Shown here: one piece after another, positions 17,121-25,768 of the stretch | Layout of the letters: every line of letters starts with the position of its first letter | Position numbering within the stretch: position 1 is the first letter of the stretch | Origin: Saltatorellus ferox | GTDB lineage: Bacteria; Planctomycetota; UBA1135; GCA-002686595 | Reading direction: 5' to 3' | Assembly (NCBI GenBank): GCA_007751475.1 | Contig: CP036434.1 | Coordinates: 6,577,524-6,641,523, forward strand | Length of the DNA: 64,000 bases | The notes under the pieces: generated by a model | Database searches by the model: none | What the model was told of the DNA's origin: nothing | What the model saw: only the letters and a program-made list of their open reading frames with translations | Position numbers and translations under genes: made by a program

Positions 17121-17713
17121 GACAGAGAACTCCAGATGTCCGCAGCTACAAGCTCCGGCGCTCTCTCTCCATCGATAACGATGGGTGTACGGCCACCTTG
17201 CTGCAGACGAATCAGGATCGGTGGCAAATGCAAATTAAAAAGAGCAAGGCGGTTGCGAATCGCCTCTGATGCATCGTCCTTTCGGCCGCGCTGCATCATC
17301 CTCTCCAACGCTGCACTTTCTGATATAGCGAGGTGTATAATCCTCACGTCAGTAACGCGATCAATGACAAGCGCGACTTCCTCAAGAAGAGGCACTTCTG
17401 CAATCGTACGAGGTGAGCCGTCGAGAATCACCGGTTCCGTGGACGCCGCGGCCCTCAGAATGCTGGCAACCCACAGCGATGCAATTATGCTCGGCGGCAT
17501 GAGCGTGCCTGAAGCAATTACGTTTGTGACGAACGGTGAAATTGCGAGGCTAGCGCTTGCGAGGTCTCTCAGGATCGTACCTGTCTGAACGACGACGCAG
17601 GTCCTTCCTGCAGCGCGAAATCTGTCTGCAAGTAGATTGCACTGAGTGCCCTTGCCCGATCCTGGGCGTCCGAGGAGCACAACTATTGGCGGATGAAATT
17701 CTCGAACCGTCAT
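17117..17713 (-). CDS. Adenylate-kinase-like NMP kinase
   Basis: 198 residues from ATG 17713 ('MTVREFHPPIVVLLG'), with AAGGA about 10 bp upstream; longer in-frame starts exist but are not needed. P-loop 'GRPGSGKGTQ' at 15-24, 'ILDGSPRT' at 96-103 (DGFPRT in housekeeping Adk), and lid/Arg segment 'RGRKDDASEAIRNRL' at 132-146. It should transfer phosphate from ATP to a nucleoside monophosphate. Sequence differs from core Adk ('DGSPRT', short lid). First gene of the operon with PfkB-TIR and the PRTase, so it may act on the nucleotide those enzymes make. Confidence 0.88.
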   Translation of the reverse strand: MTVREFHPPIVVLLGRPGSGKGTQCNLLADRFRAAGRTCVVVQTGTILRDLASASLAISPFVTNVIASGTLMPPSIIASLWVASILRAAASTEPVILDGSPRTIAEVPLLEEVALVIDRVTDVRIIHLAISESAALERMMQRGRKDDASEAIRNRLALFNLHLPPILIRLQQGGRTPIVIDGERAPELVAADIWSSLS

Positions 17714-17997
17714 GAAATTCTCGTCCTTGAAGCGACACTTCGGTGGATGCTTAGTCAGTGTTTTAGTGGCGCAGGAGTCGCCTGTCAAGCCGTCGTTCCT
17801 AATTCGGGTTATGTTCATTGGAGGCGTCCGACGCGGACCCACCGCAGCGTATTCCAACAGTCGAGCGGGTTGTCGTTGCTAGCGACATGGACCCCACGAT
17901 ATTCACGAGGTAAGGGCTGGAGGCCTACGGATCCGGGGGTAAGTCGGGAGGGTACAACACCTTCCAACCGCGCGACGTGCATCAGCCCCGACATCCA

Positions 17998-18216
17998 ATG
18001 GGTGACTCCGACAGTACCGCCATCGACCCCAGTTTCAACGGATCTCTCAAGGTTGAAGGACGATCCGAGAAGCTCACCTGCCACGCCGGGCTTGTGCTGC
18101 TCCGCGAGATGGACGAGCGGCTCGGGCTGACTACGAGCCTCGCGTCGAAGCTCGTCGACGAGCGCTCGCCGATGCGGGTTCAGCACTCGCTGACGCAGAT
18201 GCTTCGTACGGTGTGA
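17998..18216 (+). pseudogene. IS1380-family transposase, N-terminal fragment
   Basis: About 72 residues beginning 'MGDSDSTAIDPSF', with 'LREMDERLGLTTSLASKL' and 'RSPMRVQHSLTQMLR'. This is the opening of IS1380 transposases and is comparable to residues 10-80 of the intact copy at 26204. It stops exactly where the 51-bp repeat starts at 18217, so it was cut by that element. Confidence 0.8.
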
Positions 18217-18267
18217 GTTCCGGAAAGTCTGTTCTCTGCTCCCATGTGATCCGGAGCGGCAGATCCT
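18217..18267. repeat. 51-bp repeat, right copy (inverted)
   Basis: Reverse complement matches 13007-13057 with five mismatches. It begins with gttccggaaagt and ends 2 bp before the IS91 copy B terminus. It truncates the IS1380 fragment, so it is probably the surviving end of another transposon. Confidence 0.7.
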
Positions 18268-18456
18268 GTACGGATAGGACTTCCAAGCGGGGTGTCGACA
18301 CCCCGGTAACCGTAGCCTGGGGCCTGATTCTTCGCTACCCCCATCCTCGCGGGCCACGCGGGAGCGCCCGAGCGGCCATCGGGCTCTTCGCTGAGCCGAA
18401 CTCGCCCGATTTCGCCCCCTCCGACGAGCACCACCGGTTCGCTTCACCACGACCTG

Positions 18457-18487
18457 CAGCCAGCACCCTCCCCAAGAGTGCTGGCTG
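18457..18487 (-). terminator. Hairpin downstream of IS91 copy B transposase
   Basis: Same 10-bp stem and 11-nt loop as at 3480-3510, about 50 bp after the transposase stop. Either a terminator or part of the rolling-circle end. Confidence 0.55.
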
Positions 18488-18537
18488 ATCTCATATCGCC
18501 GAGCCCGATGGCCCGCGCGCTGCTCTTCCGCAGCTTT

Positions 18538-20271
18538 CTACTTCCCGAAGTCCAGCCGCCCCTGCCGAGGCGGCATCGGTATTTGGACCTCGGGCTCTGC
18601 CGGTGCGGAACGACTCGGCCCCGGCGATGACGGGGCTCCCCCACCGAGCGAATCGGATGACCTCCTCGCCGCCGCTCTCACGCCCTCCAGCACCTTCCGC
18701 GCTGTCTCCGGATCTGTGATCACGGAGATCATGTGCCTGCGCCCGCGGCAGCGCGGGCAGCTGAGAACATCTTCCGAAAACACCCGCTTCAGAAGATCTG
18801 CCCAGCGGATGTATCTCTGGTCCTTCGACCGCTCCTCCGCACTCTTCGAGCCGTCTTCATCGGCGACGTCCACATCCTTCGGCTCCTTCCGAACCACCGG
18901 ACGCGGCACCACCAGATCACGCAATGATGAGGCCGGGGCCAGCACTCCCTGATACGTCAGCTGATGCTCGCGCGGATGCGGCGCGAGCGCCGCCAGTCGA
19001 GCCATGAACTGGTACGGCGTCATGACGAAGCCCTTGGTCCCATCACGCCAGGCCTTGCGCAGCAGCCACGAGACCATCCCATCGGGACGGACATCGAAGC
19101 GTTCCAGACTGATGGCGGGTCTTGTCACGTAGCGGCAGAGCTTCTCCAATTGCGCCCGCTGACCCTTCCGGATCAGCGTCGCCGCATGCAACGAGAACCC
19201 GTCAGCGTTCACCACCAGTGGAGGCGGCACGTACTGACTCCCCCAACCCGACGACTGGAACGCAAGGCCGAGATCAGGGTCGATTAGGCGCTTCAGCGGC
19301 TGCCCAGCACCAGCACCGAAAGGCACCAGCGACTTCACCGAGGTAGCCTTCAGGGCCGGAAAGAACGCATTCTCACGCGCGTCGCCAAAATCGAGAAGCG
19401 GCTGCTCATCAGCGCCCGCGTCCGCGTACTCCCAAGGGCGGTCGTCACCTTTGCGTAGGGGCATACCGAGTGCGATCGGGTCGAGGGAGAAGCGCTTCAG
19501 CACACGACGGATGCGCGCGATCGCGTCGCCGTGCACACGCTCGACCTCCGCCGACGTCAAAGGATCCGCGGGCAGAAAGACGGGAGACTCGAAAGCGCTG
19601 CGCGTGACGTACACACCGTCTAGATAGAGGGAGTGGAAGTGAACATTAAGTCCCAACGAGGATTCAAAGCGCTGCGTCGAGTTCACGGCGCCGATGTCGA
19701 GCCGGACCCGGACCGGGGAGGAAGAAAAGGAAGGTGCGGCTTCCCCTGGGTCACCCTCTGCGTCACCCTCTGGGTCAACTTGCACTTGTTGCTGCTGACG
19801 ATCCAGGGTCACCTGTCCGCGGCGTTTGTAGGAGGCAGAGACCGCGCGAATGTGTGCCCGCGTGACCTCTCGGCAGAGCTCCGCGTTCATCGCCATCGCC
19901 AGGCGTAGCGGCCTGGGGACCGTGAGTACCCACTGGCGCACATCGACATCGGGGAAGACCCTGTCGACGAGGTGCGCGGCCGTCTGCGCCATCTGGCGCC
20001 CGCCGCAGGAGGAACAGAACGTTCGACCCTTACAGGAGAACGGCACCACCGTGTCCGTTGCGCAGGAGGGGCAACGGAGGCGGCTGAAGCCGAACGCTGG
20101 ATCGCCGCATTCGAGTAGAGCCTCGAATTCCTGGATGACGTACTTCGGCAGGGAACGACCGCCGTGCTCGTCCTCGAACTCCGCGAGGAAACCGGGAAGG
20201 TGGGCCCGGACGAAATTCTGGAGCGGAGAGCGGCCCCCCGTGCCCCTGAAGATGTCCGGTGGATCGTCCAT
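18538..20271 (-). CDS. IS91-family (HUH, rolling-circle) transposase
   Basis: 577 residues from ATG 20271 ('MDDPPDIFRGTGGRS'); the frame stays open upstream but runs through unrelated sequence. N-terminal zinc finger 'RLRCPSCATDTVV ... FCSSCGGRQM', then 'WVLTVPRPLRLAMAMN', the HUH motif 'LNVHFHSLYLDG', the tyrosine segment 'KLCRYVTRPAISLERF' and a C-terminal 'LSCPRCRGRRHM' cluster. IS91 enzymes nick single strands and move by rolling circle, often mobilising adjacent DNA. This copy seems intact; copy A lacks its first ~255 residues. Confidence 0.9.
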   Translation of the reverse strand: MDDPPDIFRGTGGRSPLQNFVRAHLPGFLAEFEDEHGGRSLPKYVIQEFEALLECGDPAFGFSRLRCPSCATDTVVPFSCKGRTFCSSCGGRQMAQTAAHLVDRVFPDVDVRQWVLTVPRPLRLAMAMNAELCREVTRAHIRAVSASYKRRGQVTLDRQQQQVQVDPEGDAEGDPGEAAPSFSSSPVRVRLDIGAVNSTQRFESSLGLNVHFHSLYLDGVYVTRSAFESPVFLPADPLTSAEVERVHGDAIARIRRVLKRFSLDPIALGMPLRKGDDRPWEYADAGADEQPLLDFGDARENAFFPALKATSVKSLVPFGAGAGQPLKRLIDPDLGLAFQSSGWGSQYVPPPLVVNADGFSLHAATLIRKGQRAQLEKLCRYVTRPAISLERFDVRPDGMVSWLLRKAWRDGTKGFVMTPYQFMARLAALAPHPREHQLTYQGVLAPASSLRDLVVPRPVVRKEPKDVDVADEDGSKSAEERSKDQRYIRWADLLKRVFSEDVLSCPRCRGRRHMISVITDPETARKVLEGVRAAARRSSDSLGGGAPSSPGPSRSAPAEPEVQIPMPPRQGRLDFGK

Positions 20272-20441
20272 TCCAGAGGAACGGACCGAGCCAGTTCGAA
20301 GCGGGTTGCGCGTGTCGCTCCATGGAAGACCCTTCCTCGGAGAGGACCATCGACGAAATGGCGACCGAATGGCGACGTCGATGGCTTCCGAGCAGGACGC
20401 CATGTGGTCGCGGGGTCCAGAGATCGAGGCCTGGACTGGAA

Positions 20442-20603
20442 CTGGCGCTCGCTCACGAGCGGTCCCATCTTCACGCCATCCTCTCGCCCGTCGCCGTGCG
20501 TCCGCTCGCGTGCGTACTCCAAGACCTTCGCCTCGAAGGCGTCGGCGATCGCCTCGGCGACGTAGACCCGTTCGACGGAGCAGCAGACCTGGCTTGGCCG
20601 GTT
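20442..20603 (-). pseudogene. Aldehyde dehydrogenase internal fragment
   Basis: Reads 'NRPSQVCCSVERVYVAEAIA' followed by 'DAFEAKVLEYARERTHGDGR' and 'GVKMGPLVSERQ', the stretch around and after the catalytic cysteine of the ALDH superfamily ('GQVCCSVERVYV'). Neither the NAD-binding N-terminus nor the C-terminus is present. It lies directly upstream of IS91 copy B on the same strand. Confidence 0.75.
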
Positions 20604-20705
20604 GAAGAGCCTCTTCGGAACCAAGCAGAACACGATGCTCATGTAGTGAGCCGCTCGGCCGAGGGCCGAAGAGCAGGAGTCCCCCTCCCCCCCGATCTAT
20701 CCCCC

Positions 20706-20757
20706 GCCGAGCCGGCGCACCGTCGACCCCCATCGATACTGGTGCCGCCGGCTCGGC
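20706..20757. repeat. Inverted repeat with 16-17 bp arms
   Basis: Arms gccgagccggcgcacc (20706-20721) and the reverse complement of 20741-20757, differing by one inserted g, around a 19-nt loop. Could be a second terminator for the gene ending at 20808 or a relic transposon end. Confidence 0.6.
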
Positions 20758-20773
20758 TCGTATCACGCAGACC

Positions 20774-20798
20774 GCCGGGCACCACGCGGGTGCCCGGC
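20774..20798 (-). terminator. Strong hairpin downstream of secreted protein gene
   Basis: Perfect 10-bp stem gccgggcacc/ggtgcccggc with a 5-nt loop, 10 bp past the stop at 20808. No following T-run, so intrinsic termination strength is uncertain. Confidence 0.65.
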
Positions 20799-20807
20799 CG
20801 AGAGCGA

Positions 20808-23390
20808 TCAGTTGGTGAACTGCATCTGGCAGGCGGTGCTGAAGTTCGAGCTCGGCATACCACCCGGCGCGACATCACGGTGCCAGTACTGGAACCCCCA
20901 CGTCTCACCGACCTGCATGCTGATGAATCCCGTCGGCGTCGGCACGTTCATCGGATCGATCGTCGTGGTGAGCATGCCCGTGGCACCACTGCTCGCGATC
21001 TGATTCACGTAGCGGCCACCACCGGGGACGCAAACACGCCCCAGCGACCCGGCAGGGTTGTTGATGTTGGCGAAGGCGGTCCCGATGACCGCGTAACCGA
21101 AGGTATTCGTCGGAAGATCCGTGGCTTGATAGAAGTGAGTGCTCCCGACGGACTGATCGCCGAGGAGCCACGACCAGCTGGCCTGCCTTCCGCCCTGGCC
21201 ACCGCCGGAATTGGGGTTGTTGTCGCAGAACTGACGCCCGACCGCCCGGCTCAGCGATTGGTTCAACGTGGGGATCTCCAGCGTGGATCCTTCGAGCGTC
21301 CCGCCGTTCGTCACGTTCTGGTCCTCCCAGATCGCCATGCCGTCGTCGCTGATCGAGTTCGAAGACCCATCCCACTCCGTGGCGACAGCTCCGTTTCGCT
21401 CGGGCGTCGTGCTGAACGCAAGGTTCTGGTGCCGCTCGGCGAGCGCGATCTCTGCCCCGTCGAGGCGATCGGTGATGCAGCCCGAGAGCATGTACATGTC
21501 GAAGTCGCCGCCCGCCGGGTTCCCGTAGAACACCTCGCTGTAGATGAGGTAGAAGCAGTTTCCGTCGCAGGCGATGTCGGGCTCACGCTGGTCGAGCTCC
21601 AGGTCGAAGTCCTCCAGCTGCCAGCTCACCGGGGACTCCACTTCCGCGATCCCGTCCGTGATCACGCGCGCGTAGATGCTGCCCTGGGTGGCCGGCGTGC
21701 CCGATGCACTCGGGAAGTCCCGCTCGTAGACCACGACCGAAGGACGGTCCGAGATGTGCTGAAGGTTGCGATTGAACCGGGACGTCACGCGGGGATGGGC
21801 GCAGTTCGCGCCGGCCGCGACGACGAAGTTCCCTGTTCCGGCGGCGGCATTACCGCTCCAAACCACGCGGCGCGCCATGATCTCTCCGAATCCGTTGTTG
21901 TCCGAATCAGCGGTCCATACGAGCGTCCACCAGTCGCCGAGCAAGTCTCCGTCGCCGTGGGAGGCCGAGAGGGACGGCTCGTTGTGCACCTCCCCCACCG
22001 GCGTGACCTGAGTCACCGCCGTCACCGGAGCGCCGTCCCAGTTGACGGCACGGTACTCCACCTGGTGCCACGCGCCGGGCGTCCAGATCGTCGACCACGC
22101 CACGAGGAAATGACTGTTGACCGTGCTATCCCAGTTATTGCCGCCGACGTCGGGATGCACCTTGAGTGCGCCGACCGTGCTGATCTGGAAGGAGCTTCCC
22201 GTGACCGTTCCCGTGGCGCAGTCGATGAACTGTCCCGTGACCGAACCCGAGCCTCCGGGGTCGATGACGCTCGCCACGACGAGGCAGCGATCCGAGCCCA
22301 CGTGATAGGCGATCTTCGGCGTCATCCAGTCCGACGCGCTGAGATCGATCGAGATGAAGTCGACGACGGTGCCGGCGGTGTTGAAGCTGACCGCGTAAGC
22401 GTCGCTCTGGGTGCCAGCGACGTAGTCCTCGAAGACAGCCCAGTAGAGGCCGGGTCCTCCCGCGAAGCACACGTCGACGTCGCTGTCATCCGGAACTCCA
22501 GCCGTGCTCGTGAAACCCGTGACGGGCGGATCGATCGTCACCGGGAAGGTCGCAGTGGCCAGGAAGTCAGCGGGAACTCGCAGCGCAAGGCTGTCCCCCA
22601 GCCAATCGCGCTCGATCGCCTGGCGGCGTCCGGCCGCGTCCACGACGAAGGCGCCGCCGTAGCTGAGACCTCCGAGCGATTCGTGGACGAAGTGGAGCGC
22701 TTTCGCGTCTTCGACGGCGCTGAGGTTCGAGTCCACGTCGATGGTCAGGAGCAGCTCTCCGCCCCCCGGCAGCGCGTCGAACACGAAGGTCTGCTCGATG
22801 CCCTCGAGGGAGGCGTGATAGACCTCTCGTACCGAACCGTGATCCAGCGTGATCGCGTCGCCGTCGCGCGACACCGAGGCTGAGGCTTCGAAGCCGAGGC
22901 TCTCCCCGCCGAGCATCACGGAGCCCAGCTGGAAGTGAGCGCTCCAGGACTCAGCTGCCGCCCTTCCGAACGCCGGATACGCCGTCATGCCGTCGGCTGC
23001 GAACGACGCCTTCATCCCCCGCACGCGCGCCCAGAGTGCGTCCACGTCGCTCGTCTCGTCGTAGAGCGGCACCGTGAGGAGAGCCTCCACGGAATAGCGA
23101 GCGCCCGACGCCGATCCAGCGTCCGTGCGCGGCTTCGCGATCGGCGTCGCGGCGCCGGGCCGCGGCGCTCCGGCGAGGCCACCTTCTGGAGTTCCGTTCG
23201 TTTCAGGCACTCCGCGGAGCAGATCGAGGGCTCGGAGGGCCTCCCGTGCAGGAGTCACCTGCCGGAGATCGTCGTATTCGATCTCCTGGGGAAGGAGCTG
23301 GACGGGCGGCGCGTCCTGGGCATCCACCTGGGCGGACGCCAGGGGCAGCCCCCCGAGGAGCAGTACGGGCAGAATGTGGGCGTGGTTCAT
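20808..23390 (-). CDS. Large secreted protein of unknown function
   Basis: 860 residues from ATG 23390 ('MNHAHILPVLLLGGLPL ...'), giving a clean signal peptide with cleavage likely after 'ASAQ'. The frame is open far upstream, but that part shadows the amidotransferase gene. The central region looks like repeated beta strands in a propeller or jelly-roll style ('GGPGLYWAVFEDYVAGTQSD', 'RCLVVASVIDPGG'). The C-terminal ~130 residues ('TFGYAVIGTAFA' to 'NFSTACQMQFTN', with 'GFQYWHRDV') resemble the C-terminal domain shared by many secreted planctomycete proteins, including the one at 61461. No catalytic motif recognised. A terminator hairpin follows at 20774. Confidence 0.82.
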   Translation of the reverse strand: MNHAHILPVLLLGGLPLASAQVDAQDAPPVQLLPQEIEYDDLRQVTPAREALRALDLLRGVPETNGTPEGGLAGAPRPGAATPIAKPRTDAGSASGARYSVEALLTVPLYDETSDVDALWARVRGMKASFAADGMTAYPAFGRAAAESWSAHFQLGSVMLGGESLGFEASASVSRDGDAITLDHGSVREVYHASLEGIEQTFVFDALPGGGELLLTIDVDSNLSAVEDAKALHFVHESLGGLSYGGAFVVDAAGRRQAIERDWLGDSLALRVPADFLATATFPVTIDPPVTGFTSTAGVPDDSDVDVCFAGGPGLYWAVFEDYVAGTQSDAYAVSFNTAGTVVDFISIDLSASDWMTPKIAYHVGSDRCLVVASVIDPGGSGSVTGQFIDCATGTVTGSSFQISTVGALKVHPDVGGNNWDSTVNSHFLVAWSTIWTPGAWHQVEYRAVNWDGAPVTAVTQVTPVGEVHNEPSLSASHGDGDLLGDWWTLVWTADSDNNGFGEIMARRVVWSGNAAAGTGNFVVAAGANCAHPRVTSRFNRNLQHISDRPSVVVYERDFPSASGTPATQGSIYARVITDGIAEVESPVSWQLEDFDLELDQREPDIACDGNCFYLIYSEVFYGNPAGGDFDMYMLSGCITDRLDGAEIALAERHQNLAFSTTPERNGAVATEWDGSSNSISDDGMAIWEDQNVTNGGTLEGSTLEIPTLNQSLSRAVGRQFCDNNPNSGGGQGGRQASWSWLLGDQSVGSTHFYQATDLPTNTFGYAVIGTAFANINNPAGSLGRVCVPGGGRYVNQIASSGATGMLTTTIDPMNVPTPTGFISMQVGETWGFQYWHRDVAPGGMPSSNFSTACQMQFTN

Positions 23391-23572
23391 GGCAGGTAGG
23401 CCCCGGGGATCGAGGCCAGCTGGGTGACGGGCGCGTCGCGCCCGGAAAGGAGAGGGAGCGAACTCTCGCCCCGGAAACCCCAGCGTGACCCGCCGCCGGT
23501 TCCCCTCAGCGAATTCGAGCGCAGGCCCGAATTCGCCTGAAGGCGGCCCCGGAGCGCGGCCGCTGCAAGAAC

Positions 23573-24286
23573 TCAGTCCGCCGCGGAATCCCGGCGGACG
23601 GCGCCGATCTGACCCCGATCGGCGCGCGCAGCGGTCGCCGCCGCCACGAGGGCGCCGAACAGTTTCCGGTGGGCCCTGCGGTAGAAGAGATACTCCGGGT
23701 GCCACTGCACCCCGAGGGCGAAGGGGTCCGTCGCGCGCTCTACCGCTTGAACCATCCCCCCGTCGTCGACCGCGGCGATGCGAAGCCCCTCGCCCAGTCG
23801 ATCGACGGCCTGCGAATGCAGAGCATTGACCTCGAGTTCCTGGGTGTCGAGGACGTTGAAGAGTAGCGTCCCTTCCTTCACCTGCACTCGCTTGCGCGCG
23901 AGCACGGTGCGGTAGTAGGTCGAACCATAGGTGCGGTACGCATCCTGATGAAGGTTTCCCCCCAGCACCACGTTGAGCATCTGAGAGCCGCGGCAGATCC
24001 CGAGAATCGGCAGTCCGCGCTCGAAGGCGCCGCGCAGCGCCGTTTGCTCCATGCTGTCGCGATCGTGGTCCAGCCTCACGCCGACGCGCACCTCCCCCCC
24101 GTAGAGCGTGGGCGCGATGTCGTCGCCTCCACCGATGATGACGCCATCCACCTCCTCGAGGCTCACGTCCGACGAGTGGCTCCAGCGCACGGCCTTGCCG
24201 CCGGCGAGCCAGACGTTGAGGGCCATGAACGGGAAGACGCGCCACCCGCTACGCTTCGATACGGTGACGCCGATGCGCGGCTTCAC
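23573..24286 (-). CDS. Class I glutamine amidotransferase (peptidase C26-like)
   Basis: 237 residues. The triad is visible: nucleophile Cys98 in 'GICRGSQM', and His196/Glu198 in 'VQWHPEYL'; the oxyanion region is 'IIGGGDDI'. Closest in style to PuuD-type gamma-glutamyl-GABA hydrolases. Its ATG overlaps the stop of the upstream amidoligase by 4 bp. Such amidoligase/GATase pairs are thought to attach and remove amino-group ligands on gamma-glutamyl or peptide carboxylates; the substrate here is unknown. Confidence 0.9.
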   Translation of the reverse strand: MKPRIGVTVSKRSGWRVFPFMALNVWLAGGKAVRWSHSSDVSLEEVDGVIIGGGDDIAPTLYGGEVRVGVRLDHDRDSMEQTALRGAFERGLPILGICRGSQMLNVVLGGNLHQDAYRTYGSTYYRTVLARKRVQVKEGTLLFNVLDTQELEVNALHSQAVDRLGEGLRIAAVDDGGMVQAVERATDPFALGVQWHPEYLFYRRAHRKLFGALVAAATAARADRGQIGAVRRDSAAD

Positions 24287-25236
24287 CCTCCGTACTCCTG
24301 AATCAACTCGGCGACCTCGTCAGCCCATGAGCCGGGGAGGTGCAGGAGCTGTGCGCGGTACCTGGTCCACGCCGCCTTGAGCCGCTCGAGAACCTCGTCC
24401 TGCTGGGCGATTCGTTCCACGCGAACCCATCGGTTCCATTCCAGTGCGACGGACCAGTCTTCCTCGTCGAGGCGGCAATCGGGAAGTCGGAAGTGGTACG
24501 TGGGCCGAGAGCCGATCAGCTTGGTGTCCACCTTCTCGGCGACGCGTTCGGCGTCCAGGTGGGAGAAGAGACAAAGCATGTCGAGCCCGTGATTCCGGGA
24601 CGGCGCGGTCCGAAGGTAGAGGTCGATCAGATCCTCCATCGATCGTGGCTCGTCGGCCGCCAGCCCATCCACGAGACCGGAGGGGTACGAGTCGATGTAG
24701 GGCATCGCGCGCCGCGAAATGTCGAGGGCCACCTCCCGACGGTACCAGTCCTCCAGTAGCGCGAAAGCCGTCACCGTCGGCCCCACGTCCTCCAGCTCGA
24801 AGCCGGTGACCTCTGGATTGAAGTGCAGTCCGAACCCCAAAAGCCAGCCCGCGCCCGTCCCGGTTCCACCGTCCTCGCGCAGGCGGTCGACGAGTCGATC
24901 GAGCTCGGCGATCTCCTCCGGCAAGATGGGCTCTGTCACGATCTCCACCGGCACCACGGCCTGCGCGATCTTCAGCGCCCCTCGCTGAATCGCCGTCCGG
25001 GCGTCCCGCAGGTACTGGGTGTCGAGGTAGACCTCGACCTTGCCGAGCGAGGTGCCCTCGACCTGGTAACCCTTATCGTCACGCGGGGCGACCTCGCCGC
25101 CCAGCACGTCGGCGACCGTCCGAGCCACCGCGTCCTCGCGCAGAGCGCCCAGCTCGATCTCGACGCCGACGCGACGCGGCTTCCCCTCACGGTTCTCTGG
25201 AACGGGCAGCGGAAGCGGCTTGTCTCTTTCGATCAT
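24283..25236 (-). CDS. Amidoligase-like enzyme (COOH-NH2 ligase fold)
   Basis: 317 residues. 'RRVGVEIELGALRED' near the N-terminus is the metal-binding Glu motif of the glutamine-synthetase/GCS-like amidoligase family. Further support: 'KVEVYLDTQYL', 'VPVEIVTEPILP', 'GFGLHFNPEV' and the 'NHGLDMLCLFSHLD ... RPTYHFRLPDC' stretch with conserved Asn/His and Arg. These enzymes form an amide bond using ATP. It overlaps the downstream amidotransferase by 4 bp, so the two form an operon of a known conserved type. Confidence 0.87.
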   Translation of the reverse strand: MIERDKPLPLPVPENREGKPRRVGVEIELGALREDAVARTVADVLGGEVAPRDDKGYQVEGTSLGKVEVYLDTQYLRDARTAIQRGALKIAQAVVPVEIVTEPILPEEIAELDRLVDRLREDGGTGTGAGWLLGFGLHFNPEVTGFELEDVGPTVTAFALLEDWYRREVALDISRRAMPYIDSYPSGLVDGLAADEPRSMEDLIDLYLRTAPSRNHGLDMLCLFSHLDAERVAEKVDTKLIGSRPTYHFRLPDCRLDEEDWSVALEWNRWVRVERIAQQDEVLERLKAAWTRYRAQLLHLPGSWADEVAELIQEYGG

Positions 25237-25374
25237 AGGTCGGGGCCCAACGGCTCGTAGGAATGCCGGGAATCATAGCCGCGCCGATGAGCCGCAGGAC
25301 CCTGTCAAACCAGGTTGCGCCAGGCCGCCGTGGAGCGACATCAAGCCGCTCCCCCCCGCCCCCCCCCGCAGTAG

Positions 25375-25764
25375 CTATCGAACCAGCATCGTTCCCGAGT
25401 TGGCGAAATCCGTCCCCGAACCGTTCGTGCGAGACGTCTGCATGAACAGCACGGTTCCGCGCGGCCAGTTCGGAATCGGCAGGGTGATCCGGATCTCGCC
25501 CGACGCCGGCACGCCGCCGAGGGAACCGATACGACCCAGGTCCACGAGCCTCGGAATGGTGGTGCCTGGCACGGACACCATGACGGGGAATCGGCCGTTC
25601 AGGATGCGCACGCTGGAGCCGATCTCCGCCCCGGCCACGAGGTCCACCGTCCCTGTGGGCATGGGCGTGCCTGCGATCTGAAACTGCGACTCGGTGACAT
25701 GACTGACATGGGCTGCGGACCTGGCGTTTGGGGTGGAGGCAGTCTGCTGGGCGGCTACCAACAC
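25375..25764 (-). pseudogene. C-terminal remnant of a secreted planctomycete-type protein
   Basis: About 100 residues from 'FQIAGTPMPTGTVDLVAG' to the stop look like the beta-rich C-terminal module of large secreted proteins ('LPIPNWPRGTVLFMQTS', 'FANSGTMLVR'). There is no signal peptide or N-terminal body; the frame opens with a GTG at 25764 directly after a TAG generated at the insertion site of the MITE-like element. It may be a decayed gene end or a very short protein. Confidence 0.45.
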
Positions 25765-25768
25765 AACC

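Larger units (their letters stand above)
18270..20271 (-). mobile_element. IS91-like element, copy B
   Basis: Full transposase plus the same 3' terminal region as copy A: element end at 18270, 18-bp palindrome at 18288-18305, hairpin at 18457-18487. The 5' boundary is not defined; upstream on the minus strand lies a broken aldehyde dehydrogenase fragment, which may be the disrupted target or transported cargo. Confidence 0.75.
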
